Assembly: GCF_001854475.1 (NCBI RefSeq)
Contig: NZ_MNAN01000030.1
Span: 1 to 64,000, forward strand
Length of the DNA: 64,000 nt
Source: Pseudoalteromonas byunsanensis
GTDB taxonomy: Bacteria; Pseudomonadota; Gammaproteobacteria; Enterobacterales; Alteromonadaceae
Direction: 5' to 3'
The notes below the pieces were generated by a model. That model did no database searches. It was not told the origin of the DNA and saw only the letters and a list, made by a program, of their open reading frames with translations. Positions 35,776 through 44,312 of this stretch are shown piece after piece; the first letter of the stretch is position 1, and every line of letters begins with the position of its first letter. Position numbers and translations under genes: made by a program.

Positions 35776-36220
35776 AACTTGTTTGGATCATACTCTAAGA
35801 ATAGCTACTGGACTAGATTAATGTAAACAATTTTGAACAAATCAGCCGATTTAATCAGTAAAAATACTGTTCTTTACCCATCAACTAATGAAACTGTATT
35901 AGTTTTGAGAACAATTTGCATCGTGTAGTTTAGTTAATTGCCAGAAGCAAAAACGAATAAATCAAACACTAAGGTTAAAACGTATACTTATTCTGGCTAA
36001 TACGAGGTTACAGCTCTATTAAGGCATAAAAGCACGATGCCAAAACCCATCAATAGGCCAGTGACTCGTAACTTTTTTATAGTATTTTAACGCTTATTGC
36101 TATGATTTTTGGAGTTTTATTCTACGCTTTTAATGTCTACAGAGCTAAAACGCCGTATCTCGCTCAACGAATGACAAATTACATACCTTAACACCTATAA
36201 CTTTTAACATGAGGTAATGT
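35776..36220. other. Divergent control region between tyrR and the capBC-like operon
   Basis: A gene-free stretch of 445 bases that must hold the promoters of tyrR (leftward) and of the 16-kb operon (rightward). It contains a TyrR-box candidate near tyrR and AT-rich segments. A 29-codon frame (36102-36191) has no ribosome binding site. No promoter for the large operon can be named with confidence; GAGG at 36211 serves its first gene. Confidence 0.5.
35822..35839. promoter_or_regulatory. Candidate TyrR box upstream of tyrR
   Basis: TGTAAA-N6-TGAACA compares with the consensus TGTAAA-N6-TTTACA: the left half is perfect, the right half matches four of six, and the invariant G and C, 14 bases apart, are present. 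It lies about 70 bases from the tyrR start, fitting autoregulation as in E. coli. Confidence 0.45.
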
Positions 36221-38203
36221 GTGTCTCTTTGGCAGCAATTACACAAAGTTCAATTAAACAGTACTCTTTGGCTATTAGGCATTTTACTCAGTAGCATGTT
36301 TATTGCTGAAGCATCCGGTGTATTACAAAAGATTAATGCGCCTATATACAGCGCTTTTATGCAGCTCAATACAGAAACACCGGCCCAAAGCAACTTGGTT
36401 ATTATTGAGTCGGAGAATTTAATCGACGAGCACTTGCAAATCACTAAAAAAGTAAGCGCACTAGAAGCTCGAGCAGTGGTTGTATTTACAGACCAAGTGT
36501 TGAGCACTGAACCATCAAATAGCGAGCAAGTTTACTATACGGGTGTTCGCACTCAACCATGTCACACCGAGATCACAGCATGGCTTGGCTACCATATAGT
36601 CTATTCACCTACTACACAAACTGCCTGTCAAAAGTGGTTAGAAGCGCTATTTCCCAACGTAAAAACCACACAACAACAACTTATAAATTTCAGCTTGCCC
36701 GTGAGTACGTTCCCAAAGTTTACAGCCCAGCGATTACTGACAAATGACATTTTCCTTGCGCAAATTAAGAATAAAATAGTTTTTGTTACGCAACGTACGC
36801 CCAATTACTCTCCCTCGCTTATGGCACCGGGACTGCAAAACGAAACCAACCCCGTTTATCTTTATGGCTATCTTGCTCACAACCTTGAGCAAAGCATCTT
36901 CATTAAACCGCTTAACACACTTATATCAGCCGCTGTACAACTTGTTGTCATCATAGCTTTAATATTAATTTATCAGCGCTATAACGCGGCGTTTAACGTC
37001 ACGATTGCCTTGGTATTAAATGCTCTAGTCTTGATAACGGGATATGTTGCTATTCAATACCTAAAAATACTGCTTCCCATAGGCCAATTAGTCGTGGTGA
37101 TTTGGGTGGCGCTTGTTTGGGTGTTTTTTCACAGTAAGTCTAAAGAGGATCAAAACCTTAAAAAACTACTCAACGATACTGAGCAGCGTATGTTTGGTCG
37201 ATACCTGCCTAAATCCGTCATTGAGCAAGCGACACCTTGGGACGCTGTTATCACCCTAACAAACCAATTGTTAAGTCTAAATAAAGGTATTTTTTTGACA
37301 CGTGTAGAGCACGATCATCGGCTACGTGAAATTCACGCTATCAATTGCCAAATAAGTGATATTCAAGAGTTACGAAGAGATTATGAACGCCCCCCCTATA
37401 GCAATGCGATTAAAGCCCTTGGGGTAATTAAAATATCTCGTCCCTTCTTTACTGATTTAGCCGAAAATGAATCTCAGTACATCGCACCACTGATGTACGC
37501 TGGGGACATCCGTGGCTTCTGGGCTATGACGGTTCTTAGCAATGAACGATTCAATGAACAGGCATTTATTCGTAATGTGAACCGTTTTGCTAGCCAAATT
37601 GGTGAATTGTTATATCACCACCATACTCATAGCACTTTAACACACACCAATAATCTAGCTCTGACCCGAGCGCTAACGCTGGATGCATTTAAGCCACTGA
37701 GTAAAAAGGTTAACACCGCCATCGCGGGCATGGAGCAAAAACTTTCAACCTTAGAGCACACATTCGATCGACTCAGCACAGCCTGTGTCATGTTTAACTT
37801 ATTCGGCCAAGTAATGCAGGTTAACAAAGCGTTTGAGCAACTTGCTGTGCAACAAAAGCTATTGATTTTTGATATTACAGCTTTGGACTTATTGGTTGAA
37901 GTCAGCAGTTTGCCCATTGAGGTTGCAAGAGGAAAACTACGATATTTAACGCTCAATAAAGGACAGTTCAGTCTGAGTGTATCACTCAACGAGCAGCACT
38001 ATATTTTGGTTGTATACAGCCTCGATAAGCTCGCTCACCTTGGTCGTTCGGCCACACCTTTTTCAATTTCAGGTGTGCTATTTGAGTTTATTAATGTGTC
38101 GATGCTACTAAATAAATTAGAAAACCCTGAGCACATGCTTGAGCTACTCACAAAAAGAGACCTCGAGACATCAACACGCAATGACGAGTGGGGCGCACCT
38201 TAA
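36221..38203 (+). CDS. CHASE2-like membrane sensor without output domain, first gene of the capBC-like operon
   Basis: A 660-residue protein starting at a GTG with GAGG at 6 bases. One membrane helix (about 13-30), a periplasmic region (31-225) ending in YGYLAHNLEQSIF, then three closely spaced membrane helices (about 233-252, 258-278, 283-304): the CHASE2 layout. Just inside the membrane is MFGRYLPKSVIEQ (324-336), very like the linker that leads into an adenylate cyclase in CHASE2 cyclases. No cyclase follows. Instead there is a GAF-like region (about 340-465) and a PAS-like region (about 525-620). No kinase, GGDEF or cyclase motif is seen, so it may act by protein contact. The stop codon overlaps the start of the CapC-like gene. 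Confidence 0.65.
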   Translation: MSLWQQLHKVQLNSTLWLLGILLSSMFIAEASGVLQKINAPIYSAFMQLNTETPAQSNLVIIESENLIDEHLQITKKVSALEARAVVVFTDQVLSTEPSNSEQVYYTGVRTQPCHTEITAWLGYHIVYSPTTQTACQKWLEALFPNVKTTQQQLINFSLPVSTFPKFTAQRLLTNDIFLAQIKNKIVFVTQRTPNYSPSLMAPGLQNETNPVYLYGYLAHNLEQSIFIKPLNTLISAAVQLVVIIALILIYQRYNAAFNVTIALVLNALVLITGYVAIQYLKILLPIGQLVVVIWVALVWVFFHSKSKEDQNLKKLLNDTEQRMFGRYLPKSVIEQATPWDAVITLTNQLLSLNKGIFLTRVEHDHRLREIHAINCQISDIQELRRDYERPPYSNAIKALGVIKISRPFFTDLAENESQYIAPLMYAGDIRGFWAMTVLSNERFNEQAFIRNVNRFASQIGELLYHHHTHSTLTHTNNLALTRALTLDAFKPLSKKVNTAIAGMEQKLSTLEHTFDRLSTACVMFNLFGQVMQVNKAFEQLAVQQKLLIFDITALDLLVEVSSLPIEVARGKLRYLTLNKGQFSLSVSLNEQHYILVVYSLDKLAHLGRSATPFSISGVLFEFINVSMLLNKLENPEHMLELLTKRDLETSTRNDEWGAP

Positions 38204-41200
38204 TGGACTGGGTAGTACATTTGTTTCCCAGTGGTAGTGGGTTAGGTCAGTCTGTTATTACGACAGTGTGGATTGGTATTGCAGTGGTTTGCTTTTTTAA
38301 TCTGCGCTTTGGATTTCCTTTAACAGGTCTGGTGGTGCCAGGTTACTTGGTGCCTTTATTGATAGTAAGCCCAACATCAGCAGCTGTGATCTTGATTGAA
38401 GCTATCGTCGTTTATTGGCTAATGCGGCTAAGCGCACAAACGTTGATGGAAAGGTTTGGCTATGCCGAGATGTTCGGACGCGACCGTTTCTTTGCCATCA
38501 TTTTAATCAGCATTCTAGTTCGGGTTTTCATGGACAGTTTATTCTGGCCAATCGTCGCCAGTGAACTAAGGCTGTGGGACATCACTTTTGAGTATGCATC
38601 TGAACTACATAGTCTAGGGCTGGTGATCATAGCTCTAGCCGCCAATGTGATGTGGAATCATGGTTTTAAATATGGTCTAAAAATCACCGCTATCCAACTA
38701 TTGTGTACCTACATTATTGTTCGCTATGTATTAATGCCCTATACCAATTTTAGTATTGCCAATCTAGCTATCATGTATGAGGCAGTGGCAAGCTCAATTG
38801 TTGCGGCACCAAAAGCTTATATTATTTTGGTTCTCACGGCGTTTATCGCCTCAAGGGCGAACTTGCGCTACGGTTGGGAGTTCAATGGCATTCTATTGCC
38901 CGCATTGTTGGCATTGCAGCTACTGGAGCCTAATAAGTTACTCACTTCATTTGTTGAAACTGCCATTATTTTACTCATTGGTGGTAGCTTACTGCGCTTT
39001 ACTCGTCTAAAACAGCTTGGTTTAGAAGGGGCTGGGTTACTATTCTTTTTCTTCAATGTTGGCTTTGTTTATAAGTTGCTGCTCAATTACTTACTTGTTC
39101 ACTTTTACCCGACCTTAAAAGTCACCGATGCATTCGCTTTTGGTTATATGTTATCAACACTTCTTGCACTTAAAATATATCAAAAAAGTGCATTAGGTTT
39201 GATCATTCGAGCAACCTTTCAAACTTCTATTTTGGGAGGCGCTCTGGCCATTGTGATTGGCTTTTTAATTATGTTTGTGCCAAGTCTATTTACAAACGCT
39301 AAAACGGGCACTTCGGCGAACAATACGCAACCACTTTCGGTATCTACCCAAATCAGCGAATACAAAAGTGAACTTTACACCGCAAGCCAAATTCCAAGCG
39401 CGGTAGGGCAATATCAACACAATTTGAACATCGCCCAATTTAAGAGAATTATTTCTTTACTTTCGTTACACAGAAATGAGCAAGATATTGTAAATAAAGC
39501 GACCTTAGAACTTGTCGAGATCGGTTTTGATTTATACCAAGATCAAAATAATATCTATATTCAAGACCATACCAATGATACGCCTCGGGGTATGTTTGTG
39601 ATTAACAAACAACCAAAGGCCAATCACATTATTACGATGCCCTACCCTGTCTCTGAACGTGCAGCCAGTGACGTTGCAGGTATCTTGTTTGTCTATCTAA
39701 GAAGCAACGCGCTGGCACTTGGCAACACACAGACCTTTGTCGCCAACGAAGCGCACAGACCACAAAGCGGCTACTACAGTGCATTTATTGAAGCAATCAA
39801 TGCAACCGAGGTACTGCAATTAAGGGAACTAACTCGCCAAAGTCGTAAAACATTGCCAATGGGACACAAAAAAGCACAGTGTCACGGTTGGGTATATAAT
39901 CAGGTTCCAAGCTCCATCAATCAAACGCAGCTAACTAACTTACTAGCATGTGGTGATATAGAGTTTGGCTTAGTATCACAAAATAGCTTGCCATATTTTA
40001 ACTATAAAAACAGTATGCTAGAGGTGTTTATAAACAATGACAACTACGTCAATTTATTAGCAAAAGTTGCCCTTACCCAGACCGAACAAGAGCGCTTTCC
40101 TATTACCAAACGAGACATGTCTGTTTCACGTGCAGTCGAGGAATATATTCCTCATATTAGCGCAAAAGGCAGCGGCCACTTCTCAGCGCTATCCCACAAA
40201 GAAGCCGCTTTGTGGGAGTTTGAAATTCTAAGACCACTTTATCAAATAGCAGACCAAATAGGTTCACAAAGCTTAGATGCAAATCTCTTTAGTCGACTTG
40301 AATATATCAATAGAGTTGCCCATATAGTTGGCTATCAACTGAGCCTTCTCACTAACAATAACAGCCTTTATTTTATGCTTTCTCCGCGCGCTGAACCCCG
40401 TTACTATCAACTAGGGCAAGGGATCTATTTTATTCGCCTCGCTCAGGCCAATCATCTCAACGTGCAAATACCAAGGCCTCTGTTTGAAAGTCACACCTTA
40501 AAGTTTTCCGCAGAGCTGTTTGATAGCACTCATGCCAAATCTCTACTCATTGCCGGTGCACATCCTTATGCTTCTGCCCAAGCCAACGTATTGAAACCGA
40601 CCAATGTTAATTCGCTGTTTAATGTAGTACACCAAAGTTTGCTGCGTTATTACGCTGAACACGTCAGTATAAATTTACAATTGCGCAGCCATAGCACCCC
40701 CTCTGATATCAGGCCATCAGCTTTGGCATTCGCTCACACTTTTGCTAGTGACAAACATCAACGACTGATTCAACAACTGCAAGAAGGTTTGACTAAGTTG
40801 GGCGTTGACTATGAGTTAGTATCTGGCCAACAAGCAACTAGAGGATTGGAAATTGGTTCATCAGCGCAAAGCGGATACGATATATTTTCAGCAAACAGTG
40901 AATTAGCAACACTTTGGTTAGCATCAGATTATAAACAACACTTTGCCGTATCTAACGACGCGCTGCTACAGCGTCTTGGGGCTATAAGTACAACAACAAA
41001 ACCAATAATAATAGATTTATCAAATGCAAGTTCTATAATTTGGCACCCTTTGAACAAAAAGCAATACAACACACTCAAAGTAATCACTGACAGCTATGCT
41101 CAAACACACAACTTAGCACTACTTTCTCAGCTTTGTAACACACTAAATCCTTGCTCCTTAAATAGCGCAAAATTACTGCCTTCCAACACACTTGCACTGG

Positions 41201-41313
41201 TTTTAAAACACCAAGACGCCATTGCTGCAATTTATCTACCTAACCGTAATATTTTGCTCAACCAAGAAAATTTTGCTGACTCACTATTTGGAGGCGAGCA
41301 TGTTTTACATTAA
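38203..41313 (+). CDS. Tandem PgsC/CapC-like membrane protein with a large C-terminal domain
   Basis: A 1036-residue protein. I start at the ATG at 38203, inside the stop codon of the previous gene. The first 370 or so residues form about ten membrane helices and contain two copies of a PgsC/CapC-like module. Copy 1 has FPLTGLVVPGYLVPLL, then FGRDRFFAIILISILVR and LGLVIIALAANVMWNHGF; B. subtilis PgsC has the same AGLVVPGYL, YGRRKF and GVIVPGLIANTIQRQG blocks. Copy 2 has WEFNGILLPALLALQLLEP, then FAFGYMLSTLLALKIYQKS. PgsC is the 149-residue partner of the poly-gamma-glutamate ligase. The remaining 660 residues are not recognised; RGMFVINKQPKANHIITMP and SLLIAGAHPYASAQANVL may be two related halves. 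Function of that part is open. Confidence 0.75.
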   Translation: MDWVVHLFPSGSGLGQSVITTVWIGIAVVCFFNLRFGFPLTGLVVPGYLVPLLIVSPTSAAVILIEAIVVYWLMRLSAQTLMERFGYAEMFGRDRFFAIILISILVRVFMDSLFWPIVASELRLWDITFEYASELHSLGLVIIALAANVMWNHGFKYGLKITAIQLLCTYIIVRYVLMPYTNFSIANLAIMYEAVASSIVAAPKAYIILVLTAFIASRANLRYGWEFNGILLPALLALQLLEPNKLLTSFVETAIILLIGGSLLRFTRLKQLGLEGAGLLFFFFNVGFVYKLLLNYLLVHFYPTLKVTDAFAFGYMLSTLLALKIYQKSALGLIIRATFQTSILGGALAIVIGFLIMFVPSLFTNAKTGTSANNTQPLSVSTQISEYKSELYTASQIPSAVGQYQHNLNIAQFKRIISLLSLHRNEQDIVNKATLELVEIGFDLYQDQNNIYIQDHTNDTPRGMFVINKQPKANHIITMPYPVSERAASDVAGILFVYLRSNALALGNTQTFVANEAHRPQSGYYSAFIEAINATEVLQLRELTRQSRKTLPMGHKKAQCHGWVYNQVPSSINQTQLTNLLACGDIEFGLVSQNSLPYFNYKNSMLEVFINNDNYVNLLAKVALTQTEQERFPITKRDMSVSRAVEEYIPHISAKGSGHFSALSHKEAALWEFEILRPLYQIADQIGSQSLDANLFSRLEYINRVAHIVGYQLSLLTNNNSLYFMLSPRAEPRYYQLGQGIYFIRLAQANHLNVQIPRPLFESHTLKFSAELFDSTHAKSLLIAGAHPYASAQANVLKPTNVNSLFNVVHQSLLRYYAEHVSINLQLRSHSTPSDIRPSALAFAHTFASDKHQRLIQQLQEGLTKLGVDYELVSGQQATRGLEIGSSAQSGYDIFSANSELATLWLASDYKQHFAVSNDALLQRLGAISTTTKPIIIDLSNASSIIWHPLNKKQYNTLKVITDSYAQTHNLALLSQLCNTLNPCSLNSAKLLPSNTLALVLKHQDAIAAIYLPNRNILLNQENFADSLFGGEHVLH

Positions 41314-43570
41314 ATGGTGCCTGAAAGCCATATTTTGCATAACTGCTTTGCTAGCTCTATTCTGGCTTTTCAGTAACTTCTACAATTGGGTGAATAGCGC
41401 AAAACCATTGGTCACCACACAGGGCACTGAAACTCGCTCAAAGGTGCATTGGTTAAATGAAACCAAACCACTCGTTTATACCTTCTCTGCCACTCGTACA
41501 GATTCAATAAGAATATTGTCAAACGCTATTTTAGGGCTAAACCAAGCGCACGACCAACCTGTTCACTATGCTATCGCCTACTCACTTCTGGACGAACAAC
41601 AGCGAATCATTCATCGTGCAACCTATCACCACACGGCTAGAGTTACGCATGATGAAACCCATCAAAAAGCTAAGCAAATCATAGAACAACGTGAAAGTTT
41701 AAGCGTATCTTCCGGTCAGTCCTTTTATATTAATAACGCGCATTTTAGCGACGCTACAGCTATATCCCTTTCCCTGCAAAGTGAGGACCCAAGCATCAAA
41801 GGTGTGGTTGTCAGAGTCCATGCAAAAACAAGTGCTAGTATTGGAGATAACACTAATGCATGGCTAAAATATCCACTGGCTTGGCGTGCGCGCATAAGCA
41901 GTTATCACACGTTGGGGCCTAATGCCCTCAGTGACGAGGAAATAGCAAACGCGGTACGTTATGACTGGCGAAAACTGGCACCGCAAGGTGTGCCGGGAGT
42001 TGATTTTGACAATGACACACTCTATGAAATGCTGCCATATAGCGTGATAGGCTACGATTTCTCCGCCAAACAAGTTAATCAGGATGCCTTTTACACCGAT
42101 GACGAGCTATCAGCATCACTTAAAGTGGATGCTTTACAGGACATTTACTTTATAAGCGAGCAGGCAGCTGAGCTGCATCTTACATGGTATGACTTAGAAG
42201 GGTTCTTACCACCACACGTTCTTCGCCCCGACCATACTGCCACAGCAAACCTTTACAAACTGGCTAAGGTTAAACCTGGATTGATAAGTGTCTCTTCTAA
42301 TCTACCCGTTATATCACAATGGTATTATCACGATAAGCAACCTATCGGTGCATTACATAGCTTTTACTATCAAATAGATAATGACAGTGATGTAAGATAC
42401 TCAGTAGTACCTGATAGCGATGTAAAACTTGACTTTAGAACCATTCAAATCAGTCAGGTTAAGGTAAAACTCTATAGTGAAAAAGGAGCTGAGCTCAATC
42501 AGTTTAGTATCACTATACATCCCGAGCTGTCTCAATTTGATCGCATCATACTAGCCGATACAAGTCGAAGCAGAGTAAGCGACTCACAAACTTGGTATTT
42601 ACGAGACTTACCAAAAAACGTCGCGTATTTGCGTGTTTTTAGTGACAAGAAAGTACTTATAAAGTTACAAACAAGACAGGCTAATTTTAACTATCAAAAT
42701 ACAGTGTGTGAGCCTGTATGTAACGCCAATTCAGAACCATTTGTTGAGATCCCGGCCTGGTATGCACTAAAAGCTGATAATGACCACGCGTTGACGTCAC
42801 AAGGTAAAGCAAGCAAGGTACGCCTGTTTTTGCCTCCACCAGCGTCTAAGAACAAAGAAAGCTTCTATTACAGTAGAGATCTCACCACTGTGTTGCCAGT
42901 GTCTAACACAGCGCTGATAAATGCTCCGGCTCCCTATTATCGCACTAAAGCTGAGCCCCAGACGTTTCAATTCAAAAAACTTGATGACAACAATGCTTTT
43001 AAACAACTACAAAAAAGCCTAACGGCGGATCACACTCTAATTGTTCAGCACTCAAGACCCCCATATATTCATGAATTGAAAACTAATTTAGTGAGCGCAA
43101 CTGAGGCTGCTAACCAACAAAATGTCACTCTATACATCAACCACGGCCCTAATAGGCCATGGACCAAGCAGAGGTTGTTTTTACTCAATGCCAATAAAAA
43201 CCTCACGCTGTCTTATGAGGAACTACCACTAAGTGTTGTAATTAAAGTTTATACGGCCTCACAAACCGCTCGACCCGTTGAGCTTGCTTATCAGCTAAAA
43301 GGGAAGTTCGATAACCAGCCGGTGGCATCCTATAGTATTACCAATAAGCACTTACAACTTCACCCAAGTACATACACACAGGCCTTTATGCTGCACCCTA
43401 CTATTGGCAAGCTAACACCATATCCGAGCGTAACCGTACCGATAAACGACGATATTCACCAACTTGAGCACCTGCTCATTAATTCAAGTTCAGATATTTG
43501 GATAAGCATTGTTGACGAATACACACAAAAGCCAAAACGGCTAAATTGGTGGTTAGATGAAGATATTTAA
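41300..43570 (+). CDS. Large membrane-anchored protein of the capBC-like operon
   Basis: A 756-residue protein. The start is the ATG at 41300, with GGAGG upstream; a longer frame from 41222 runs inside the previous gene and is not used. One N-terminal membrane helix (about 7-25, CLKAIFCITALLALFWLFSNF) should leave about 720 residues in the periplasm. That part looks beta-rich, with many Tyr, His and Ser, repeated strands ending in D-x-x-x-Y, and a pair of cysteines (CEPVCNAN, about residue 475). No catalytic motif or named family is seen. It overlaps its neighbours by 14 bases on both sides. A scaffold linking inner and outer membrane parts is a guess from context. Confidence 0.6.
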   Translation: MFYIKWCLKAIFCITALLALFWLFSNFYNWVNSAKPLVTTQGTETRSKVHWLNETKPLVYTFSATRTDSIRILSNAILGLNQAHDQPVHYAIAYSLLDEQQRIIHRATYHHTARVTHDETHQKAKQIIEQRESLSVSSGQSFYINNAHFSDATAISLSLQSEDPSIKGVVVRVHAKTSASIGDNTNAWLKYPLAWRARISSYHTLGPNALSDEEIANAVRYDWRKLAPQGVPGVDFDNDTLYEMLPYSVIGYDFSAKQVNQDAFYTDDELSASLKVDALQDIYFISEQAAELHLTWYDLEGFLPPHVLRPDHTATANLYKLAKVKPGLISVSSNLPVISQWYYHDKQPIGALHSFYYQIDNDSDVRYSVVPDSDVKLDFRTIQISQVKVKLYSEKGAELNQFSITIHPELSQFDRIILADTSRSRVSDSQTWYLRDLPKNVAYLRVFSDKKVLIKLQTRQANFNYQNTVCEPVCNANSEPFVEIPAWYALKADNDHALTSQGKASKVRLFLPPPASKNKESFYYSRDLTTVLPVSNTALINAPAPYYRTKAEPQTFQFKKLDDNNAFKQLQKSLTADHTLIVQHSRPPYIHELKTNLVSATEAANQQNVTLYINHGPNRPWTKQRLFLLNANKNLTLSYEELPLSVVIKVYTASQTARPVELAYQLKGKFDNQPVASYSITNKHLQLHPSTYTQAFMLHPTIGKLTPYPSVTVPINDDIHQLEHLLINSSSDIWISIVDEYTQKPKRLNWWLDEDI

Positions 43571-44312
43571 TATTGTTTGTTTTCTGGTGTTTTTTAGCTG
43601 CACCAATGCTCACACAAAACCAAGCCTACCATCAGTGGCTCATCTACAGGCATGGTTAAGTGAACCTACGCCGCTGCCACCATGGAACTACCATACCGCC
43701 GAGGCGTTGCACACATTAGTTGCAAATTCGAGCCAATTAGGTGGCAATCACCTTTGGTACCGCCAAACAGGAGACGCCTGTGTTGTGTCTGTACCTCATC
43801 AGTTTTTTGATAAAAATACGCTACCTATCGGTCAGGCTGTGTTTGCCCAAATGTGTCAGTTGCTACTTAGTAACTCGCATCACAGAAATAGCGAAGATGA
43901 GCATCAAGAAACCATGGATCTATCAAAAAGACTGCGCAGCCTACATCACAATGCGATATTGGCTTATCAGGCTAATAAAAAAGATGCGAAAGTCTTTCAG
44001 TTACACGGATTTAGTCAGAGTAAGCGCTCAACAAGCAAAGGTAAACTGGCCGACTTTATTGTCAGCCTAGGCACAGAAAGTACTCCTGCATTACATCGCC
44101 TTACACACTGTTTAACTACCCTCAGTCCCCATAGCTTCTATTATCCGGAGCAAGTTCTTGAACTAGGAGGAACAAAAAACGTGCTACATCAGCTGCCGCT
44201 AACACCTTACTCTTTTTATCATATTGAGATAAGTGCCCCTATGCGCCAGCGGCTGCTTGAAGAGCCACAACTTATGGAGCGGTTTATTGTATGCCTGCAA
44301 TCTACTCTCTAG
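43557..44312 (+). CDS. Exported protein of the capBC-like operon
   Basis: A 251-residue protein with an N-terminal signal sequence (MKIFNIVCFLVFFSCTNAHT). Cys15 lies in FFSC, which is a poor lipobox, so cleavage after TNA is as likely as lipidation. The mature part is mixed, with HNAILAYQANKKDAKVFQLH, a conserved-looking PHSFYYPEQVLELGGTKNVL and four cysteines overall. No family is recognised. Its start overlaps the previous gene by 14 bases and the next gene starts 22 bases before its stop. Confidence 0.6.
   Translation: MKIFNIVCFLVFFSCTNAHTKPSLPSVAHLQAWLSEPTPLPPWNYHTAEALHTLVANSSQLGGNHLWYRQTGDACVVSVPHQFFDKNTLPIGQAVFAQMCQLLLSNSHHRNSEDEHQETMDLSKRLRSLHHNAILAYQANKKDAKVFQLHGFSQSKRSTSKGKLADFIVSLGTESTPALHRLTHCLTTLSPHSFYYPEQVLELGGTKNVLHQLPLTPYSFYHIEISAPMRQRLLEEPQLMERFIVCLQSTL

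Noticed and set aside
36102..36191. 29-codon plus-strand ORF before the capBC-like operon
   Set aside because: No ribosome binding site and no hallmark of a small protein; probably chance in AT-rich sequence.
41222..41299. Upstream extension of the membrane-anchored protein
   Set aside because: It lies inside the CapC-like gene; the ATG at 41300 has GGAGG and starts directly before the membrane helix.
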